A DNA stretch of 64,000 bases from Ancylobacter polymorphus (GTDB lineage Bacteria; Pseudomonadota; Alphaproteobacteria; Rhizobiales; Xanthobacteraceae), in NCBI RefSeq assembly GCF_022836935.1, contig NZ_CP083239.1, positions 3,796,001 through 3,860,000 of the forward strand, read 5' to 3'. Shown piece by piece: positions 17,987 through 28,388 of the stretch (within the stretch, counting starts at the first letter, position 1; the number at the start of each line of letters is the position of its first letter). The notes beneath the pieces are model-generated. The model was not told where the DNA came from. It saw nothing but the letters and a program-made list of their open reading frames with translations, and did no database searches. Position numbers and translations under genes: made by a program.

Positions 17987-18576
17987 ATCGGGTGCTCGAC
18001 CCCGTGCAGGCCGGGGCTGGAGGCGAACATCCAGCCACCGAACAGCGGCTGCACCTTGCCGTCGAGTGCGATTTCCTGAATCTCGACGAAGCCCGTGGTG
18101 TTCTGCTGCTCGCTCTCCGGCCGTGTATAGCAGGCGCGCGGCGTGATCCGCAGCGCACCGAACTGCACGGTTTCGTTGATCGCCACGTCGAAGCTGGTGA
18201 TGCGGCCGGTGATCTTGTCGAGGCCGGCGAACTCGGCGGTGCGGTTCTCGATCTTCTGCTCCGGCGGCTGGATCACCTCGATGTCGCCGCTTGGGCCGAC
18301 GGTCGCCTGCCCCGGCACTTCCGCCGGCGCGGGCGCGGGCGCGCGCGGCGTACCGGCGTCGGGGTCTTCCATGATGGAGGGCACACCCGCCCCACCCGGC
18401 GGCGAATCGGGGTCCTCGACCGGCCCTTCCATCTGCGGCGGCGGCGCCAGCGGCTGCGATTCCACCCCACCCTGCCAGCCCTGGGCGGCGAGAGGCGCGG
18501 CGGCAAAGCCTGCCAGCATCACCCCGGCGAGAAGCGCGGAGCGCAGGAACGGTCGGAAAGCGGAAATGCCGTGCAC
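17917..18576 (-). CDS. DUF2155 domain protein, exported
   Basis: This 219-residue predicted secreted protein starts at a GTG (18576) and has a signal peptide ([19 protein letters not shown]). A Pro-rich linker at about residues 35-100 precedes the conserved DUF2155 core, seen as [39 protein letters not shown] and [25 protein letters not shown]. Function is unknown. In alphaproteobacteria it usually sits between aat and the NDUFA12 gene, as here. Its 3' end overlaps aat by 70 bases on the other strand. An ATG-initiated longer form to 18834 would be Arg-rich and would overlap NDUFA12, so it was rejected. Confidence 0.85.
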   Translation of the reverse strand: MHGISAFRPFLRSALLAGVMLAGFAAAPLAAQGWQGGVESQPLAPPPQMEGPVEDPDSPPGGAGVPSIMEDPDAGTPRAPAPAPAEVPGQATVGPSGDIEVIQPPEQKIENRTAEFAGLDKITGRITSFDVAINETVQFGALRITPRACYTRPESEQQNTTGFVEIQEIALDGKVQPLFGGWMFASSPGLHGVEHPIYDVWLTDCKQTAPVIASPGGQQ

Positions 18577-18707
18577 CGGAAAGCCTCGCGAAGCGCACTG
18601 CCCCTCCGGCGCGCGCAGGGGGCCAAGATGCCGGGCAATGCGGCGATGTCGGGGCGGGCGCGAAAATCCCGCGCGTGGCCCCACCTGCCCCGCCGGCGCG
18701 GCGGGCG

Positions 18708-19121
18708 TCACTCGGGCGTCCAGGCCTTGTAGTCGCCCGTCACGGCGGGGCGATGACCGAAGCCGATGGCCGAGCCGGGCGGGTGATAGGCATTGACGGT
18801 GCCGGTGGGGTTCGGCCGGTGCGGCTGCTCCCACTCGCGGGCGACATAGGTTTCCTCGCTCGGCGGCACGTCGGAGCGCTGGTGCATCCAGGCGTGCCAG
18901 CCGGGCGGAATGGCGGTGGCTTCGGCATAGCCGTTATAGATCACCCAGCGGCGCTCGAAGCCGAGCGAGGGGTCGATCTTGCGGCCCTTGGTCCGGTAGT
19001 AGCGGTTGCCGAACTCGTCCGTGCCGACAAACTCTCCATGCCGCCAGGTGTGGAAGCGCGTGCCCATGGTCTGGGCGTTCCACCAGGTGAAGGTCTCGGT
19101 GATGAAGTCGGAAATCTTCAC
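18708..19121 (-). CDS. NADH:ubiquinone oxidoreductase accessory subunit, NDUFA12 homologue
   Basis: This 137-residue protein matches the 17.2-kDa complex I accessory subunit found in alphaproteobacteria and mitochondria. Marks are WWNAQTMGTRFHTWRHGEFVGTDEFGNRYY, ERRWVIYNGYAEATAIPPGWHAWMH and the C-terminal EWEQPHRPNPTGTVNAYHPPGS. It helps stabilise the interface of the peripheral arm. The GTG start at 19121 has AGGGACG upstream and gives VKISDFITETF; an in-frame ATG at 19163 adds 14 residues. It is separated from the main nuo operon, as usual. Confidence 0.92.
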   Translation of the reverse strand: MKISDFITETFTWWNAQTMGTRFHTWRHGEFVGTDEFGNRYYRTKGRKIDPSLGFERRWVIYNGYAEATAIPPGWHAWMHQRSDVPPSEETYVAREWEQPHRPNPTGTVNAYHPPGSAIGFGHRPAVTGDYKAWTPE

Positions 19122-19211
19122 GGAATTCGTCCCTGCGCCGGCCGTCGATCTCGCGCGGAACATGCCACCCGCTCCGCGCGAAGTCCAGCCGCGCGCGGCC
19201 CGGCGCGGCGC

Positions 19212-20441
19212 TTAACCACGGCTGCGGAACTCCGTGGCATAATAGGCGAGCGCCAACAGCAGCACGGCGCCGCCCGCCACCGTCACCGCTCCCCAGCCGC
19301 CGAGCTCATAGAGCGGGCTCGCCACGGCGGAGCCCACAGCGCCACCGAAGAAGAAGGTCGCGATATAGAGCGCGTTCAACCGCGCCCGGATTTCCGGTGC
19401 CAGCATGAAGATGGCGCGCTGGCCGAACACCAGATTGGCCGTCACTGCGCAGTCGAGCACGATGGCACCGATCGCCAGCACGATCAGCGAGGACGTGCCG
19501 CTGCCGAGTTCGGTCAAGAGGAGGCCGGCGAGCGCCAGCGCCAGCGCCGCGCCCGTCGCGATTCTCGACCATCCCCGGTCGGCGAGCCAGCCCGCGACCG
19601 GCGAGATGACAACGCTGGCAGCCCCCGCCAGAGCGAAGAGCGCGATCCCCTGCTGGCCGAGCCGGAACTCCGGCCCGGCGAGTTCGAGCGGCACCGCCGT
19701 CCAGAACAGGGTGAAAACGGCGAACATGGCCGCCTGATAGAGCGCGCGGCGGCGCAGCACCGGCTGCGCCCGCAGCAGGGGCAAGAGCGAGCCGACGAGG
19801 CGGGCATAGCTGGTACGGCCGCCGGGATGGCGAGGCGGCAAGGCGAGACGCAGGCCGACCGCCAGCGCCAGCATCGCCAGCGCGGCGATGAGGAACACCG
19901 ACCGCCAGCCGAACCAGTGGGCGAGCAGAGAGGACACCGGCCGTGCCAGCAGGATGCCGGTCATCAGCCCGCTCACCACGCTGCCGACCTTGCGGCCGCG
20001 CTCTTCCGGCCGGGCCAGATGGGCCGCGAAGGGCACGGCGACCTGCGCCACCACCGAGCCGATGCCGAACACCAGCGCCGCCAGAAGGAACACGGCCGGC
20101 GCATTCGCGAGGAAGGCGAGCCCCAGACCGGCGGCGGCGCACAGCAGGATCGCGGAGATGAGGCGCCGGTTCTCGACGATGTCGCCCAGAGGCACCAGCA
20201 GCAGCAGGCCGGCGATGTAGCCGAGCTGGCCGACGGTGACGACGAGGCTAGCTAGTGTCTCGTCGAGGCCGATATCGTCGGCGATCAGCGCGATCAGCGG
20301 CTGGGCGTAATAGAGATTGGCGGCGCCAAGTCCCGCCGCGAGCGCAAGCAGGAAAAAGGTCGGGGCGCCGGCGGCGGGGCGCGCGTCGGGGATCGAGGTC
20401 ATCGGGGCATGCCAGGTTGGAAGAACGGTGTTGCCGGTCAT
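19212..20441 (-). CDS. Major facilitator superfamily transporter
   Basis: This 409-residue protein has 12 predicted hydrophobic segments. The first is FFLLALAAGLGAANLYYAQPL, followed by the MFS loop PLGDIVENRRLI between helices 2 and 3 and a matching loop AGWLADRGWSRIATG in the second half. It resembles sugar or drug efflux members of the YnfM/AraJ type, but the substrate is not predictable. An alternative start at 20402 would remove 13 residues. It is divergent from nrdJ. Confidence 0.85.
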   Translation of the reverse strand: MTGNTVLPTWHAPMTSIPDARPAAGAPTFFLLALAAGLGAANLYYAQPLIALIADDIGLDETLASLVVTVGQLGYIAGLLLLVPLGDIVENRRLISAILLCAAAGLGLAFLANAPAVFLLAALVFGIGSVVAQVAVPFAAHLARPEERGRKVGSVVSGLMTGILLARPVSSLLAHWFGWRSVFLIAALAMLALAVGLRLALPPRHPGGRTSYARLVGSLLPLLRAQPVLRRRALYQAAMFAVFTLFWTAVPLELAGPEFRLGQQGIALFALAGAASVVISPVAGWLADRGWSRIATGAALALALAGLLLTELGSGTSSLIVLAIGAIVLDCAVTANLVFGQRAIFMLAPEIRARLNALYIATFFFGGAVGSAVASPLYELGGWGAVTVAGGAVLLLALAYYATEFRSRG

Positions 20442-20985
20442 TTGGGGACCCGGGGCCGCCGCTGTCCAGATGCCGATGGGTCAGTGCCCCCTTGCCGGCG
20501 TGCGAAGCGAAAATGGCAAAAGCGCAAAGTGCGGTGATGCCCGTCATCCCCACTGTTCACCGGCTGTTTCGAAGGACGCGGATTGGCGCTGGACTCAGCG
20601 GCCGAATCCCCTCTCGATTGGGGTTCGCCCCTGGCGGGCGACGTGTGGTGTCACCATCTAGATTTAGCGATTTTTTCACACACTCCACACTAGAGTTTGT
20701 GACGCAAGGTTGACGCGCACGAGGGAGTCGGACAGTTTGGCGCCGTCGGTCGCAGCGTGATTTTGGCGGGCCGGCTCATCCAGATTGAAGCGGGCTCCAT
20801 CGCCGGTACCACCTTCCGGCGGGGCGTTTATGCGTTCCACGTGCGTACCAACAACACACCGGAACGCAGCGGCACGATGGCCGTTCGATTTCGGATGACG
20901 GGGTATGCGGACGCAGGTCCGAGGCTTTTGAAAAATCGCTGCGCGGGCCGGAGGACGGGCCTGCCACGAACCGGGGACGACGAGA
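20442..20985. other. Intergenic region between MFS gene and nrdJ
   Basis: These 544 bases contain no convincing coding sequence. The clearest signal is a pair of NrdR-like boxes at 20655-20702 in the only AT-rich patch, followed by about 280 bases of leader to the nrdJ start. I looked for a cobalamin riboswitch in that leader and did not recognise its conserved B12 box. Confidence 0.5.
20655..20702 (+). promoter_or_regulatory. Tandem NrdR-like boxes upstream of nrdJ
   Basis: The downstream copy ACACTAGAGTTTGTGA (20687-20702) matches 13 of 16 positions of the NrdR consensus ACACWAWATWTWGTGT. A weaker copy, CATCTAGATTTAGCGA (20655-20670), shares the CTAGA-TTT core and lies exactly 32 bases upstream, the three-helical-turn spacing typical of NrdR pairs. 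NrdR represses ribonucleotide reductase genes when dATP is high. Confidence 0.6.
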
Positions 20986-23900
20986 ATGCGCATCCAGCGC
21001 CGTTATACGCAGGCCGGCCGTTCACCCTATGCGGACATCGCGTTCCGCAAGGCGACGAGCGAGATTCGCAATCCTGACGGATCGGTGGTGTTCCGCCTCG
21101 AATCCATCGACGTGCCCGAGCATTTTTCGCAGGTCGCCACCGACATCATCGCGCAGAAGTACTTCCGCAAGGCGGGCGTGCCGGCGCGGCTGAAGAAGGC
21201 CGAGGAGGAGACCGTCCCCTCCTTCCTCTGGCGCGGCGTGGCCGACGAGAAGGCGCTCAGTGCCCTCCCCGAAAAGGAGCGTTATGTCGGCGAGACCGAT
21301 TCCCGCCAGGTATTCGACCGGCTGGCCGGAACCTGGACCTATTGGGGCTGGAAGGGCGGCTATTTCGATTCGGAGGAGGACGCTCAGGCCTTCTTCGACG
21401 AGCACCGCTACATGCTGGCCATGCAGATGGCCGCGCCCAACTCGCCGCAATGGTTCAACACCGGCCTGCACTGGGCCTATGGCATCGACGGCCCGAGCCA
21501 GGGCCACTTCTATGTCGACTATGTCACCGGCGAGCTGACCCGCTCCAAGTCGTCCTATGAGCACCCGCAGCCGCATGCCTGCTTCATCCAGTCCGTCGGC
21601 GACGACCTGGTGAACGAAGGCGGCATCATGGACCTGTGGGTGCGCGAGGCGCGCCTGTTCAAGTACGGCTCCGGCACCGGCTCCAACTTCTCCGCGCTGC
21701 GCGGCGAGGGCGAGAAGCTCTCCGGCGGCGGCCGTTCCTCCGGCCTCATGTCCTTCCTCAAGATCGGCGACCGTGCGGCCGGCGCGATCAAGTCCGGCGG
21801 CACCACGCGCCGCGCGGCCAAGATGGTGGTGGTCGATGTCGATCACCCCGATATCGAGACCTATGTCGACTGGAAGGTGAAGGAGGAGCAGAAGGTCGCC
21901 GCTCTCGTCACCGGCTCCAAGACCGTCGCCAAGCACATGAAGGCCGTGATGAAGGCCTGCGTGAACTGCGAGGGCGAGGGTGACGATTGCTACGACCCGG
22001 AAAAGAACCCCGCCCTGAAGCGCGAAATCCGCGCCGCCAAGAAGGCGCAGGTGCCGGAGAACTATATCCGCCGCGTCGTCCAGTTCGCGAAGCAGGGCTA
22101 CACGGAGATCGAATTCCCGGTCTACGACACCGATTGGGATTCGGAGGCCTATCTCACCGTCTCCGGCCAGAACTCGAACAATTCGGTGCGCGTCGATGAC
22201 GCGTTCCTGAAGGCGGTCGAGGCGGATGCGGACTGGAACCTCACCTCCCGCATCACTGGCAAGGTGACGAAGACGCTGAAGGCGCAGGAGCTGTGGGAGA
22301 AGATCGGCCACGCCGCCTGGGCCTGCGCCGACCCCGGCATCCAGTTCCACACCACCATCAATGACTGGCACACCAGCCCGGCCGGGGGCCCGATCCGCGC
22401 CTCCAACCCGTGCTCGGAATACATGTTCCTCGACGACACGGCGTGCAACCTCGCCTCGCTGAACCTGCTGCAGTTCCGCAAGGCGGACGGCACGTTCGAC
22501 GTGGAGAGCTATGAGCATGCCTGCCGGCTGTGGACCGTGGTGCTCGAAATCTCGATCCTGATGGCGCAGTTCCCCTCGAAGGAAATCGCCCAGCTCTCCT
22601 ATGACTACCGCACGCTCGGCCTCGGCTACGCCAACATCGGCGGCCTGCTGATGACCTCCGGCATCCCCTATGATTCCGAGGAAGGCCGCGCCTATTGCGG
22701 CGCGCTCACCGCGATCATGACCGGCGTCGCCTACGCCACCTCGGCCGAAATGGCCAAGGAGCTGGGCCCGTTCCCGGAATACACGCCGAACGCGCCCCAC
22801 ATGCTGCGGGTGATGCGCAACCACCGCCGCGCCGCCTATGGCGAGAAGGCCGGCTATGAGGGGCTGAGCACCAACCCGGTGCCGCTCGACCATGCCAAGG
22901 TGCCCGAGAAGCTGCTGGTCGAGCGCGCCAAGGCCACCTGGGACCTCGCCCTCTCGCTCGGCGAGGCGCATGGCTACCGCAACGCCCAGACCACCCTGCT
23001 CGCGCCCACCGGCACGATCGGCCTGGTCATGGATTGCGACACGACCGGCATCGAGCCCGACTTCGCGCTGGTGAAGTTCAAGAAGCTGGCCGGCGGCGGC
23101 TACTTCAAGATCATCAACCGCGCCGTGCCGGAAGCGCTGCGCACGCTCGGCTATTCCGAGAGCCAGATCGCCGAGATCGAGGCCTATGCGGTCGGCCACG
23201 GCTCCATCACCCAGGCGCCGGCGATCAACCACTCGACGCTGCGCAGCAAGGGCTTCGACGACGCCATGCTGGCGAAGATCGACGCCAGCGTGAAGGCGGC
23301 CTTCGACATCAAGTTCGTGTTCAACCGCTGGACGCTCGGCGACGAGGCGCTGGCCAAGCTCGGCGTGCCGGCCGACAAGCTGGCCGACCCGACCTTCGAA
23401 CTGCTGCCCTTCCTCGGCTTCTCCAAGAAGGACATCGAGGCCGCCAACATTCATGTCTGCGGCGCGATGACGCTTGAAGGCGCGCCCTTCCTGAAGACCG
23501 AGCACTATCCGGTGTTCGACTGCGCCAATCCGTGCGGACGCATCGGCAAGCGCTACCTCTCCGTCACCAGCCACATTCTGATGATGGCGGCGGCGCAGCC
23601 CTTCCTCTCCGGCGCCATCTCCAAGACCATCAACATGCCCAACGAGGCGACGGTGGAGGACTGCAAGGAGGCCTATCTGCTCTCCTGGCGCCTCGCGCTG
23701 AAGGCCAACGCGCTCTACCGCGACGGCTCCAAGCTGTCCCAGCCGCTGAACTCGCAGCTCATCGCCGACGAGGACGACGAGGAGGACACGGTCGAGGCGC
23801 TGCTGGAAAAGCCGGCCGCCGCCCGCGCCACCCAGATCACCGAGAAGGTGGTGGAGAAAATCGTCGAGCGCGTCGTCGCCCTGCGCGACCGCGAGAAAAT

Positions 23901-24702
23901 GCCGGACCGCCGCAAGGGCTACACCCAGAAGGCGGTGGTCGGCGGGCACAAGGTCTATCTGCGCACCGGCGAATATGATGATGGCCGCCTCGGCGAGATC
24001 TTCATCGACATGCACAAGGAAGGCGCGGCGTTGCGCTCCTTCATCAACAACTTCGCCATCTCGGTGTCGCTGGGCCTGCAATATGGCGTGCCGCTGGACG
24101 AATATGTCGACGCCTTCACCTTCACCCGCTTCGAGCCCGCCGGCCCGGTGCAGGGCAACGACACGATCAAATACGCGACCTCGATCCTCGACTACATCTT
24201 CCGCGAGCTCGCCGTGTCCTATCTCGGCCGCCACGAGCTCGGCCATGTCGAGCCGGGCGAGTCGCATTTCGACGCGCTGGGCAAGGGCGTGGAAGAGGGC
24301 AAGGCCTCGCCGACCTCGGCCGCCTCGCGCATGGTCTCCAAGGGGCTGATGCGCGGCAAGAATGTGAGCCTGATGGTGGTGCCGGCCGGCACCCCGACGG
24401 CGCCCGCCGGCGCGGCCTCCAATGTCACCGCGCTGCGCGGCGGCATCCAGGGTGCCACGGCGCTGAAGGCGGAGCCGATGGACGAGGAGGAACTGGAGCT
24501 GGGCAGCACCGACGCCCTGCCCTGGTCCGCCCCCACCCCGGCCCCGGCGGCGAGCGGCCCGACCAAGGCGGAAGCCCGCGCCATCGCCCGCGCCAAGGGC
24601 TATGAGGGCGAAGCCTGCCCCGAGTGCCAGAACTTCACCATGGTGCGCAACGGCACCTGCCTGAAGTGCGAGACCTGCGGAAGCACGACGGGGTGCTCGT
24701 GA
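20986..24702 (+). CDS. nrdJ: Vitamin B12-dependent (class II) ribonucleoside-diphosphate reductase
   Basis: This 1238-residue enzyme makes deoxyribonucleotides using adenosylcobalamin as radical generator, and works with or without oxygen. Landmarks: [16 protein letters not shown] near the N terminus, [23 protein letters not shown], the [21 protein letters not shown] active-site strand near residue 475, and LLAPTGTIG near 670. The C terminus carries a zinc-ribbon tail with CPEC and [14 protein letters not shown], whose thiols re-reduce the active site. An acidic/charged linker lies near 925-975. The start MRIQRRYTQ follows GGGGACGACGAG. It is preceded by NrdR-like boxes and followed by a terminator, so it is monocistronic. 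Confidence 0.95.
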   Translation: MRIQRRYTQAGRSPYADIAFRKATSEIRNPDGSVVFRLESIDVPEHFSQVATDIIAQKYFRKAGVPARLKKAEEETVPSFLWRGVADEKALSALPEKERYVGETDSRQVFDRLAGTWTYWGWKGGYFDSEEDAQAFFDEHRYMLAMQMAAPNSPQWFNTGLHWAYGIDGPSQGHFYVDYVTGELTRSKSSYEHPQPHACFIQSVGDDLVNEGGIMDLWVREARLFKYGSGTGSNFSALRGEGEKLSGGGRSSGLMSFLKIGDRAAGAIKSGGTTRRAAKMVVVDVDHPDIETYVDWKVKEEQKVAALVTGSKTVAKHMKAVMKACVNCEGEGDDCYDPEKNPALKREIRAAKKAQVPENYIRRVVQFAKQGYTEIEFPVYDTDWDSEAYLTVSGQNSNNSVRVDDAFLKAVEADADWNLTSRITGKVTKTLKAQELWEKIGHAAWACADPGIQFHTTINDWHTSPAGGPIRASNPCSEYMFLDDTACNLASLNLLQFRKADGTFDVESYEHACRLWTVVLEISILMAQFPSKEIAQLSYDYRTLGLGYANIGGLLMTSGIPYDSEEGRAYCGALTAIMTGVAYATSAEMAKELGPFPEYTPNAPHMLRVMRNHRRAAYGEKAGYEGLSTNPVPLDHAKVPEKLLVERAKATWDLALSLGEAHGYRNAQTTLLAPTGTIGLVMDCDTTGIEPDFALVKFKKLAGGGYFKIINRAVPEALRTLGYSESQIAEIEAYAVGHGSITQAPAINHSTLRSKGFDDAMLAKIDASVKAAFDIKFVFNRWTLGDEALAKLGVPADKLADPTFELLPFLGFSKKDIEAANIHVCGAMTLEGAPFLKTEHYPVFDCANPCGRIGKRYLSVTSHILMMAAAQPFLSGAISKTINMPNEATVEDCKEAYLLSWRLALKANALYRDGSKLSQPLNSQLIADEDDEEDTVEALLEKPAAARATQITEKVVEKIVERVVALRDREKMPDRRKGYTQKAVVGGHKVYLRTGEYDDGRLGEIFIDMHKEGAALRSFINNFAISVSLGLQYGVPLDEYVDAFTFTRFEPAGPVQGNDTIKYATSILDYIFRELAVSYLGRHELGHVEPGESHFDALGKGVEEGKASPTSAASRMVSKGLMRGKNVSLMVVPAGTPTAPAGAASNVTALRGGIQGATALKAEPMDEEELELGSTDALPWSAPTPAPAASGPTKAEARAIARAKGYEGEACPECQNFTMVRNGTCLKCETCGSTTGCS

Positions 24703-24727
24703 GCGCCTGATCGGATAAGGTTCGCCG

Positions 24728-24753
24728 AACGGCCGGGCTCGCCCGGCCGTTTT
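24728..24753 (+). terminator. Rho-independent terminator of nrdJ
   Basis: The 10-bp stem AACGGCCGGG (24728-24737) pairs with CCCGGCCGTT (24742-24751) around a CTCG loop, ending in TTTT, 26 bases after the nrdJ stop. Confidence 0.85.
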
Positions 24754-24780
24754 GCATTGGGCCCTATTCGGATCTGGATG

Positions 24781-25329
24781 ATGACGCCCCCCACCCTCAC
24801 CACCCCGCGCCTCCTGCTGCGGCCGCACCGGATGGAGGATTTCGAGGCCTATGCCGCCATGTGGGCGGAGCCGGCGGTGGTGCGCTTCATCGGCGGGCAG
24901 CCATTGAGCCGCGAGGCGGCCTGGGTGCGCTTTCTGCGCCAGGCAGGGCTCTGGCATCATCTCGGCTTCGGCTTCTTCGTCATCGAGGACCGCGCCAGCG
25001 GCGCCCTGCTCGGCGAGGCCGGCTTCCACGACATGAAGCGCACGCTCGAACCTTCCATCGAGGGCACAATGGAAGCCGGCTGGGCGTTGCGGACAGAAGC
25101 GCAGGGCAAAGGGCTGGCGGAGGAGGCGATGCGCGCGGTGCTCGCCTGGGGCGAGGCGCATCGCCACGGCGCCCGCTTCACCTGCATGATCGAGCCCGAC
25201 CACGCGGCCTCGCTCCACGTCGCCGGCAAGCTCGGCTTCACCCGTTTCGCCCAAGGCCTCTATGGCGGGAAGCCGGTGGTGCTGCTGGAGCGGCGCGCGG
25301 CGGCGAACACATCCGCGCCATCGGCCTGA
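24781..25329 (+). CDS. GNAT family N-acetyltransferase (RimJ/RimL-like)
   Basis: This 182-residue acetyltransferase begins with the RimJ/RimL-type TTPRLLLRPHRMEDFEAYAAMW and has the acetyl-CoA binding region WALRTEAQGKGLAEEAMRAVLAW (Q/RxxGxG/A variant) and the beta-bulge region ASLHVAGKLGF. It transfers acetyl to an amino group of an unknown small molecule or protein N terminus. ATG at 24778 and 24781 are both possible. It lies downstream of the nrdJ terminator and converges with the Lrp-type gene 6 bases away. Confidence 0.82.
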   Translation: MTPPTLTTPRLLLRPHRMEDFEAYAAMWAEPAVVRFIGGQPLSREAAWVRFLRQAGLWHHLGFGFFVIEDRASGALLGEAGFHDMKRTLEPSIEGTMEAGWALRTEAQGKGLAEEAMRAVLAWGEAHRHGARFTCMIEPDHAASLHVAGKLGFTRFAQGLYGGKPVVLLERRAAANTSAPSA

Positions 25330-25335
25330 GCCGGA

Positions 25336-25797
25336 TCAGCGCGCGCGGCGTCCATTGGCAAGCACGTTGCGGATCGAGAAGCTCGAATGGATGCGCGAGA
25401 GGCCCGGAAGGGTCGACAGAATCTCCGTGTGGATGCGTTCGAACTCCGCCGGTGTCTCGACTTCGACGCGCAGCAGATAGTCCGAACCGCCGGTCATGAG
25501 GAAGCACTCGCGAATTTCCGGGTGCCGGCGCACCGCCGCTTCGAAACGGTTGAGGTAATCCTCCGTCTGCCGTTCCAGCGTGATGTTGATGATCACGGCA
25601 ATGGCGGCATCGCGCGCGGAATGGTCGACCAGCACGGTGTAGCCGCGAATGACGCCGCTGTGCTCCATCGCCTTGATGCGCCGCTGGCAGCTGGAGGGGG
25701 AAAGCCCGACCTCGGCGGCGATCTGCGCGCTCGGCATGCGCGCATCGAGGCGCAACAGGCGCAAAATGTTGCGGTCGATCGAATCCAGAGCGCTCAC
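25336..25797 (-). CDS. Lrp/AsnC family transcriptional regulator
   Basis: This 153-residue regulator has an N-terminal HTH (LDSIDRNILRLLRLDARMPSAQIAAEVGLSPSSCQRRIKAME) and a C-terminal RAM/AsnC ligand domain (VIINITLERQTEDYLNRFEAAVRRHPEI, ECFLMTGGSDYLLRVEV). The GTG start at 25797 follows AAGGAATCGCC and fits the family N terminus better than ATG 25842. It is divergent from alr and dadA. In Pseudomonas and Sinorhizobium relatives, the adjacent Lrp-type protein (DadR) activates D-alanine dehydrogenase and racemase in response to alanine, so the same role is inferred. Confidence 0.9.
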   Translation of the reverse strand: MSALDSIDRNILRLLRLDARMPSAQIAAEVGLSPSSCQRRIKAMEHSGVIRGYTVLVDHSARDAAIAVIINITLERQTEDYLNRFEAAVRRHPEIRECFLMTGGSDYLLRVEVETPAEFERIHTEILSTLPGLSRIHSSFSIRNVLANGRRAR

Positions 25798-25855
25798 GGC
25801 GATTCCTTCGAAAAATTCGCTGATACGTGCAAAATGGCGCATTCATGCGGCAATT

Positions 25856-25881
25856 ATGCACAGATCGCGGAAAATGTGCAT
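25856..25881. promoter_or_regulatory. Candidate Lrp-type operator before alr
   Basis: ATGCAC (25856-25861) and GTGCAT (25876-25881) are perfect 6-bp inverted arms with a 14-base AT-containing spacer. Related TGCA words flank it (GTGCAAAAT upstream, CTGCAT downstream), as expected for multi-site Lrp binding. A TATACT hexamer at 25893-25898 could be the -10 of the alr promoter. Confidence 0.5.
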
Positions 25882-25933
25882 GATTGCTCCGCTATACTGC
25901 ATCCTCGCGGGGTAAGCGAGGATGAGGCGGGCG

Positions 25934-27055
25934 ATGTTCGGCGACATCTCCAATGACCAGACGGCGATCGACACCGCGCCGGGGATTCTGACCATCGATC
26001 TCGGGGCGCTTGCCGCCAATTACCGGCAGCTCAAGCAGCGGGTCGGGGCCGCGCGCGTGGCCGGGGTGGTCAAGGCGGATGCCTATGGCCTCGGCGCGGC
26101 GCGCGTCGTCCCGGCGCTCTATGCCGCGGGATGCCGCGACTTCTTCGTCGCCCAGTTCAGCGAGGCGCAGGCCATCGTTCGCACGCTCGGCCGCGACGCG
26201 CGGCTCTATGTGCTCAACGGCCTGCAGCCCGGCGCCGAGCGCGCCTGCGCGGAGGCGGGGATCATTCCCGTGCTCAACAGCCTCGATCAGCTCGCCAACT
26301 GGTCCCGCTGTGCCCGCGCCCGTGGAACGGAGCTGCCGGCGCTGTTGCAATTCGACACCGGCATGTCGCGCCTCGGACTGCCGCCGGACGACGTCGACAT
26401 CCTGCTTCAGGAACCGTCGCGGCTGGAGGGCGTGCGCCTGCTGCATGTGATGAGCCACCTCGCCAGCGCCGACGAGCCGAACAGCCCGCAGAACGCCGAG
26501 CAGCTGGCCGTGATGCGCCGTTTCGCGGCGGCGTTTCCCGGCATCGAGCCCTGCTTTGCCAATTCCGGCGGCATCTTTCTCGGGGTGGACTATCACGGCA
26601 CGCTCGTGCGCCCCGGCATCGCGCTCTATGGCGGCGCGCCGACCGCCGGCGTGGCGAACCCGATGCAGCCGGTGGTGCGGCTCGACGCGCGCGTGGTGCA
26701 GACCCGGCTTGTGCCGGCAGGCGCCCGGGTCGGTTATGGCGGCGTGCATGTCACCTCCGCCGAGCGCCGGCTCGCCACGATCTCGGTCGGCTATGCCGAC
26801 GGGCTGCCGCGCGCGCTGAGCGATCGCGGCGCGGTCTATCAGGGTGATGTCCGGCTGCCGATCGTCGGCCGCGTGTCCATGGACAGTCTGACGGTCGACG
26901 CCACCGCGCTTGCCCCCGGCACGCTCACGCTCGGCACGCTGGTCGAGATCATCGGCCCGCACCAGACCCTGGAAGACGTGGCGCGCGACGCCGGCACCAT
27001 TCCCTATGAAATCCTCACCGCGCTCGGCAGGCGCTACCATCGCCTCTATCGCTGA
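25934..27055 (+). CDS. alr: Alanine racemase
   Basis: This 373-residue PLP enzyme interconverts L- and D-alanine. The Schiff-base Lys is in [10 protein letters not shown] (K47). The second catalytic base is the Tyr of RVGYGGVHV, and the [11 protein letters not shown] segment is the conserved C-terminal motif. The start at 25934 follows GAGGCGGGCG; an ATG at 25922 is poorly spaced from a ribosome site. It is paired with dadA 35 bases downstream and an Lrp-type regulator divergent upstream, so this copy is probably the catabolic racemase (DadX role) rather than the cell-wall one. Confidence 0.93.
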   Translation: MFGDISNDQTAIDTAPGILTIDLGALAANYRQLKQRVGAARVAGVVKADAYGLGAARVVPALYAAGCRDFFVAQFSEAQAIVRTLGRDARLYVLNGLQPGAERACAEAGIIPVLNSLDQLANWSRCARARGTELPALLQFDTGMSRLGLPPDDVDILLQEPSRLEGVRLLHVMSHLASADEPNSPQNAEQLAVMRRFAAAFPGIEPCFANSGGIFLGVDYHGTLVRPGIALYGGAPTAGVANPMQPVVRLDARVVQTRLVPAGARVGYGGVHVTSAERRLATISVGYADGLPRALSDRGAVYQGDVRLPIVGRVSMDSLTVDATALAPGTLTLGTLVEIIGPHQTLEDVARDAGTIPYEILTALGRRYHRLYR

Positions 27056-27090
27056 GCGCGCGGGCAGGAACAGACCAGAGGCACCTTCCG

Positions 27091-28347
27091 ATGAAGATCG
27101 TCATACTCGGCGCCGGTGTGATCGGCGTCACTTCCGCCTATTACCTCGCCAAGGCCGGCCATGAGGTGACGGTGCTCGACCGGCAGCCGGGCCCGGCGCT
27201 AGAAACCAGCTATGCCAATGCCGGCGAAGTGTCGCCGGGCTATGCCTCGCCCTGGGCCGCGCCGGGCATCCCGATGAAGGCGCTCAAATGGCTTTTCATG
27301 AAGCACGCGCCCTTGATCATCCAGCCGCGTTTCGATGTCGCGACCTGGCGCTGGATGCTGGCGATGCTGCGCAATTGCACCGCCGCGCGCTATGCGGTGA
27401 ACAAGGGCCGCATGGTCCGCCTCGCCGAATATAGCCGCGATTGCCTGGCCGAGCTGCGCGCGGAAACCGGCATCGCCTATGATGAGCGAATGCAGGGCAC
27501 GCTTCAGGTGTTCCGGATCCAGAAGCAGCTCGACGGCATCGGCAAGGACATCGAGGTACTGCGGGCCGACGGTGTCCCCTTCGAGGTGCTGGACCGTGCC
27601 GGCTGCGTTGCCGCCGAGCCCGGACTCGCGCGCGCGGCCGAGAAGATCGTTGGCGGCCTGCGCCTGCCCGGCGACGAAACCGGCGACTGCTTCAAATTCA
27701 CCACCGCCCTGGCCGCCCGGGCCGAGGCGCTGGGGGTGAGCTTCCGCTACGGGGTCGATATTCGCGGGATCAAAACCGCGGCCGGGCGTGTCGTCGCCGT
27801 GGACACAGCGGCGGGCGAGGTTCATGCTGACCGCTTCGTCGCCGCGCTCGGCAGCTTCACGCCGCAGCTTCTCGCCCCGCTCGGGCTCGACCTGCCGATC
27901 TATCCGGTGAAGGGCTATTCGATCACCGTGCCGATCGTGGAAGAGAGGCTGGCGCCGGTTTCGACGGTGATGGACGAGACCTACAAGGTCGCCATCACCC
28001 GCCTCGGCGATCGCATCCGCGTCGGCGGCATGGCGGAAATCGCCGGCTTCTCCACCAGCCTGCCGCCCTCCCGCCAGGCGACGCTGGTGCAATCGGTGGA
28101 GAGCCTGTTCGGCGGCGCGGGTGATCAGAGCCGGGCGTCGTTCTGGTCGGGCCTGCGGCCGATGACGCCGGATGGCACGCCGATCATCGGCCGGACGCGC
28201 TACCCGAATTTGTTCCTCAACGCCGGCCACGGCACGCTGGGCTGGACCATGTCCTGCGGCTCCTCGCGTGTGCTGGCCGACCTCATCAGCGACCGCACGC
28301 CCGACATCGACGCGGAAGATCTGGCGCTGGCCCGCTACGCGGCCTGA
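27091..28347 (+). CDS. dadA: D-amino acid dehydrogenase, small subunit
   Basis: This 418-residue FAD-dependent membrane-associated dehydrogenase oxidises D-alanine to pyruvate and ammonia and passes electrons to quinones. The FAD site is the N-terminal [20 protein letters not shown] followed by [20 protein letters not shown]. The C-terminal FAD region is [16 protein letters not shown] with [22 protein letters not shown]. With alr it forms an alanine catabolic operon: L-Ala to D-Ala to pyruvate. Confidence 0.95.
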   Translation: MKIVILGAGVIGVTSAYYLAKAGHEVTVLDRQPGPALETSYANAGEVSPGYASPWAAPGIPMKALKWLFMKHAPLIIQPRFDVATWRWMLAMLRNCTAARYAVNKGRMVRLAEYSRDCLAELRAETGIAYDERMQGTLQVFRIQKQLDGIGKDIEVLRADGVPFEVLDRAGCVAAEPGLARAAEKIVGGLRLPGDETGDCFKFTTALAARAEALGVSFRYGVDIRGIKTAAGRVVAVDTAAGEVHADRFVAALGSFTPQLLAPLGLDLPIYPVKGYSITVPIVEERLAPVSTVMDETYKVAITRLGDRIRVGGMAEIAGFSTSLPPSRQATLVQSVESLFGGAGDQSRASFWSGLRPMTPDGTPIIGRTRYPNLFLNAGHGTLGWTMSCGSSRVLADLISDRTPDIDAEDLALARYAA

Positions 28348-28388
28348 GGCAGGCGGGCAGCGGCGGGGGCACAGGGCCGCGCCGCCCT

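Noticed and set aside
20710..20738. TTGACG hexamer as nrdJ -35
   Set aside because: No acceptable -10 hexamer lies 16-18 bases downstream.
20703..20985. Cobalamin riboswitch in the nrdJ leader
   Set aside because: The GGCCGGAGGACGGGCCTGCC-like segment near 20946 superficially recalls a B12 box but needs gaps, and the other conserved blocks were not found. A covariance-model search would decide.
21022..25254. A 1410-codon open frame antisense to nrdJ
   Set aside because: It mirrors the third-position GC bias of nrdJ. The translation is low-complexity (Val/Gly/Ala/Leu/Arg-rich) with no domain, and nrdJ is certain.
28348..28388. Bidirectional terminator between dadA and the BatD-like gene
   Set aside because: The GC-rich segment GGGCAGCGGCG with CGCCGCCC pairs only with bulges, and the T run is short; not convincing.
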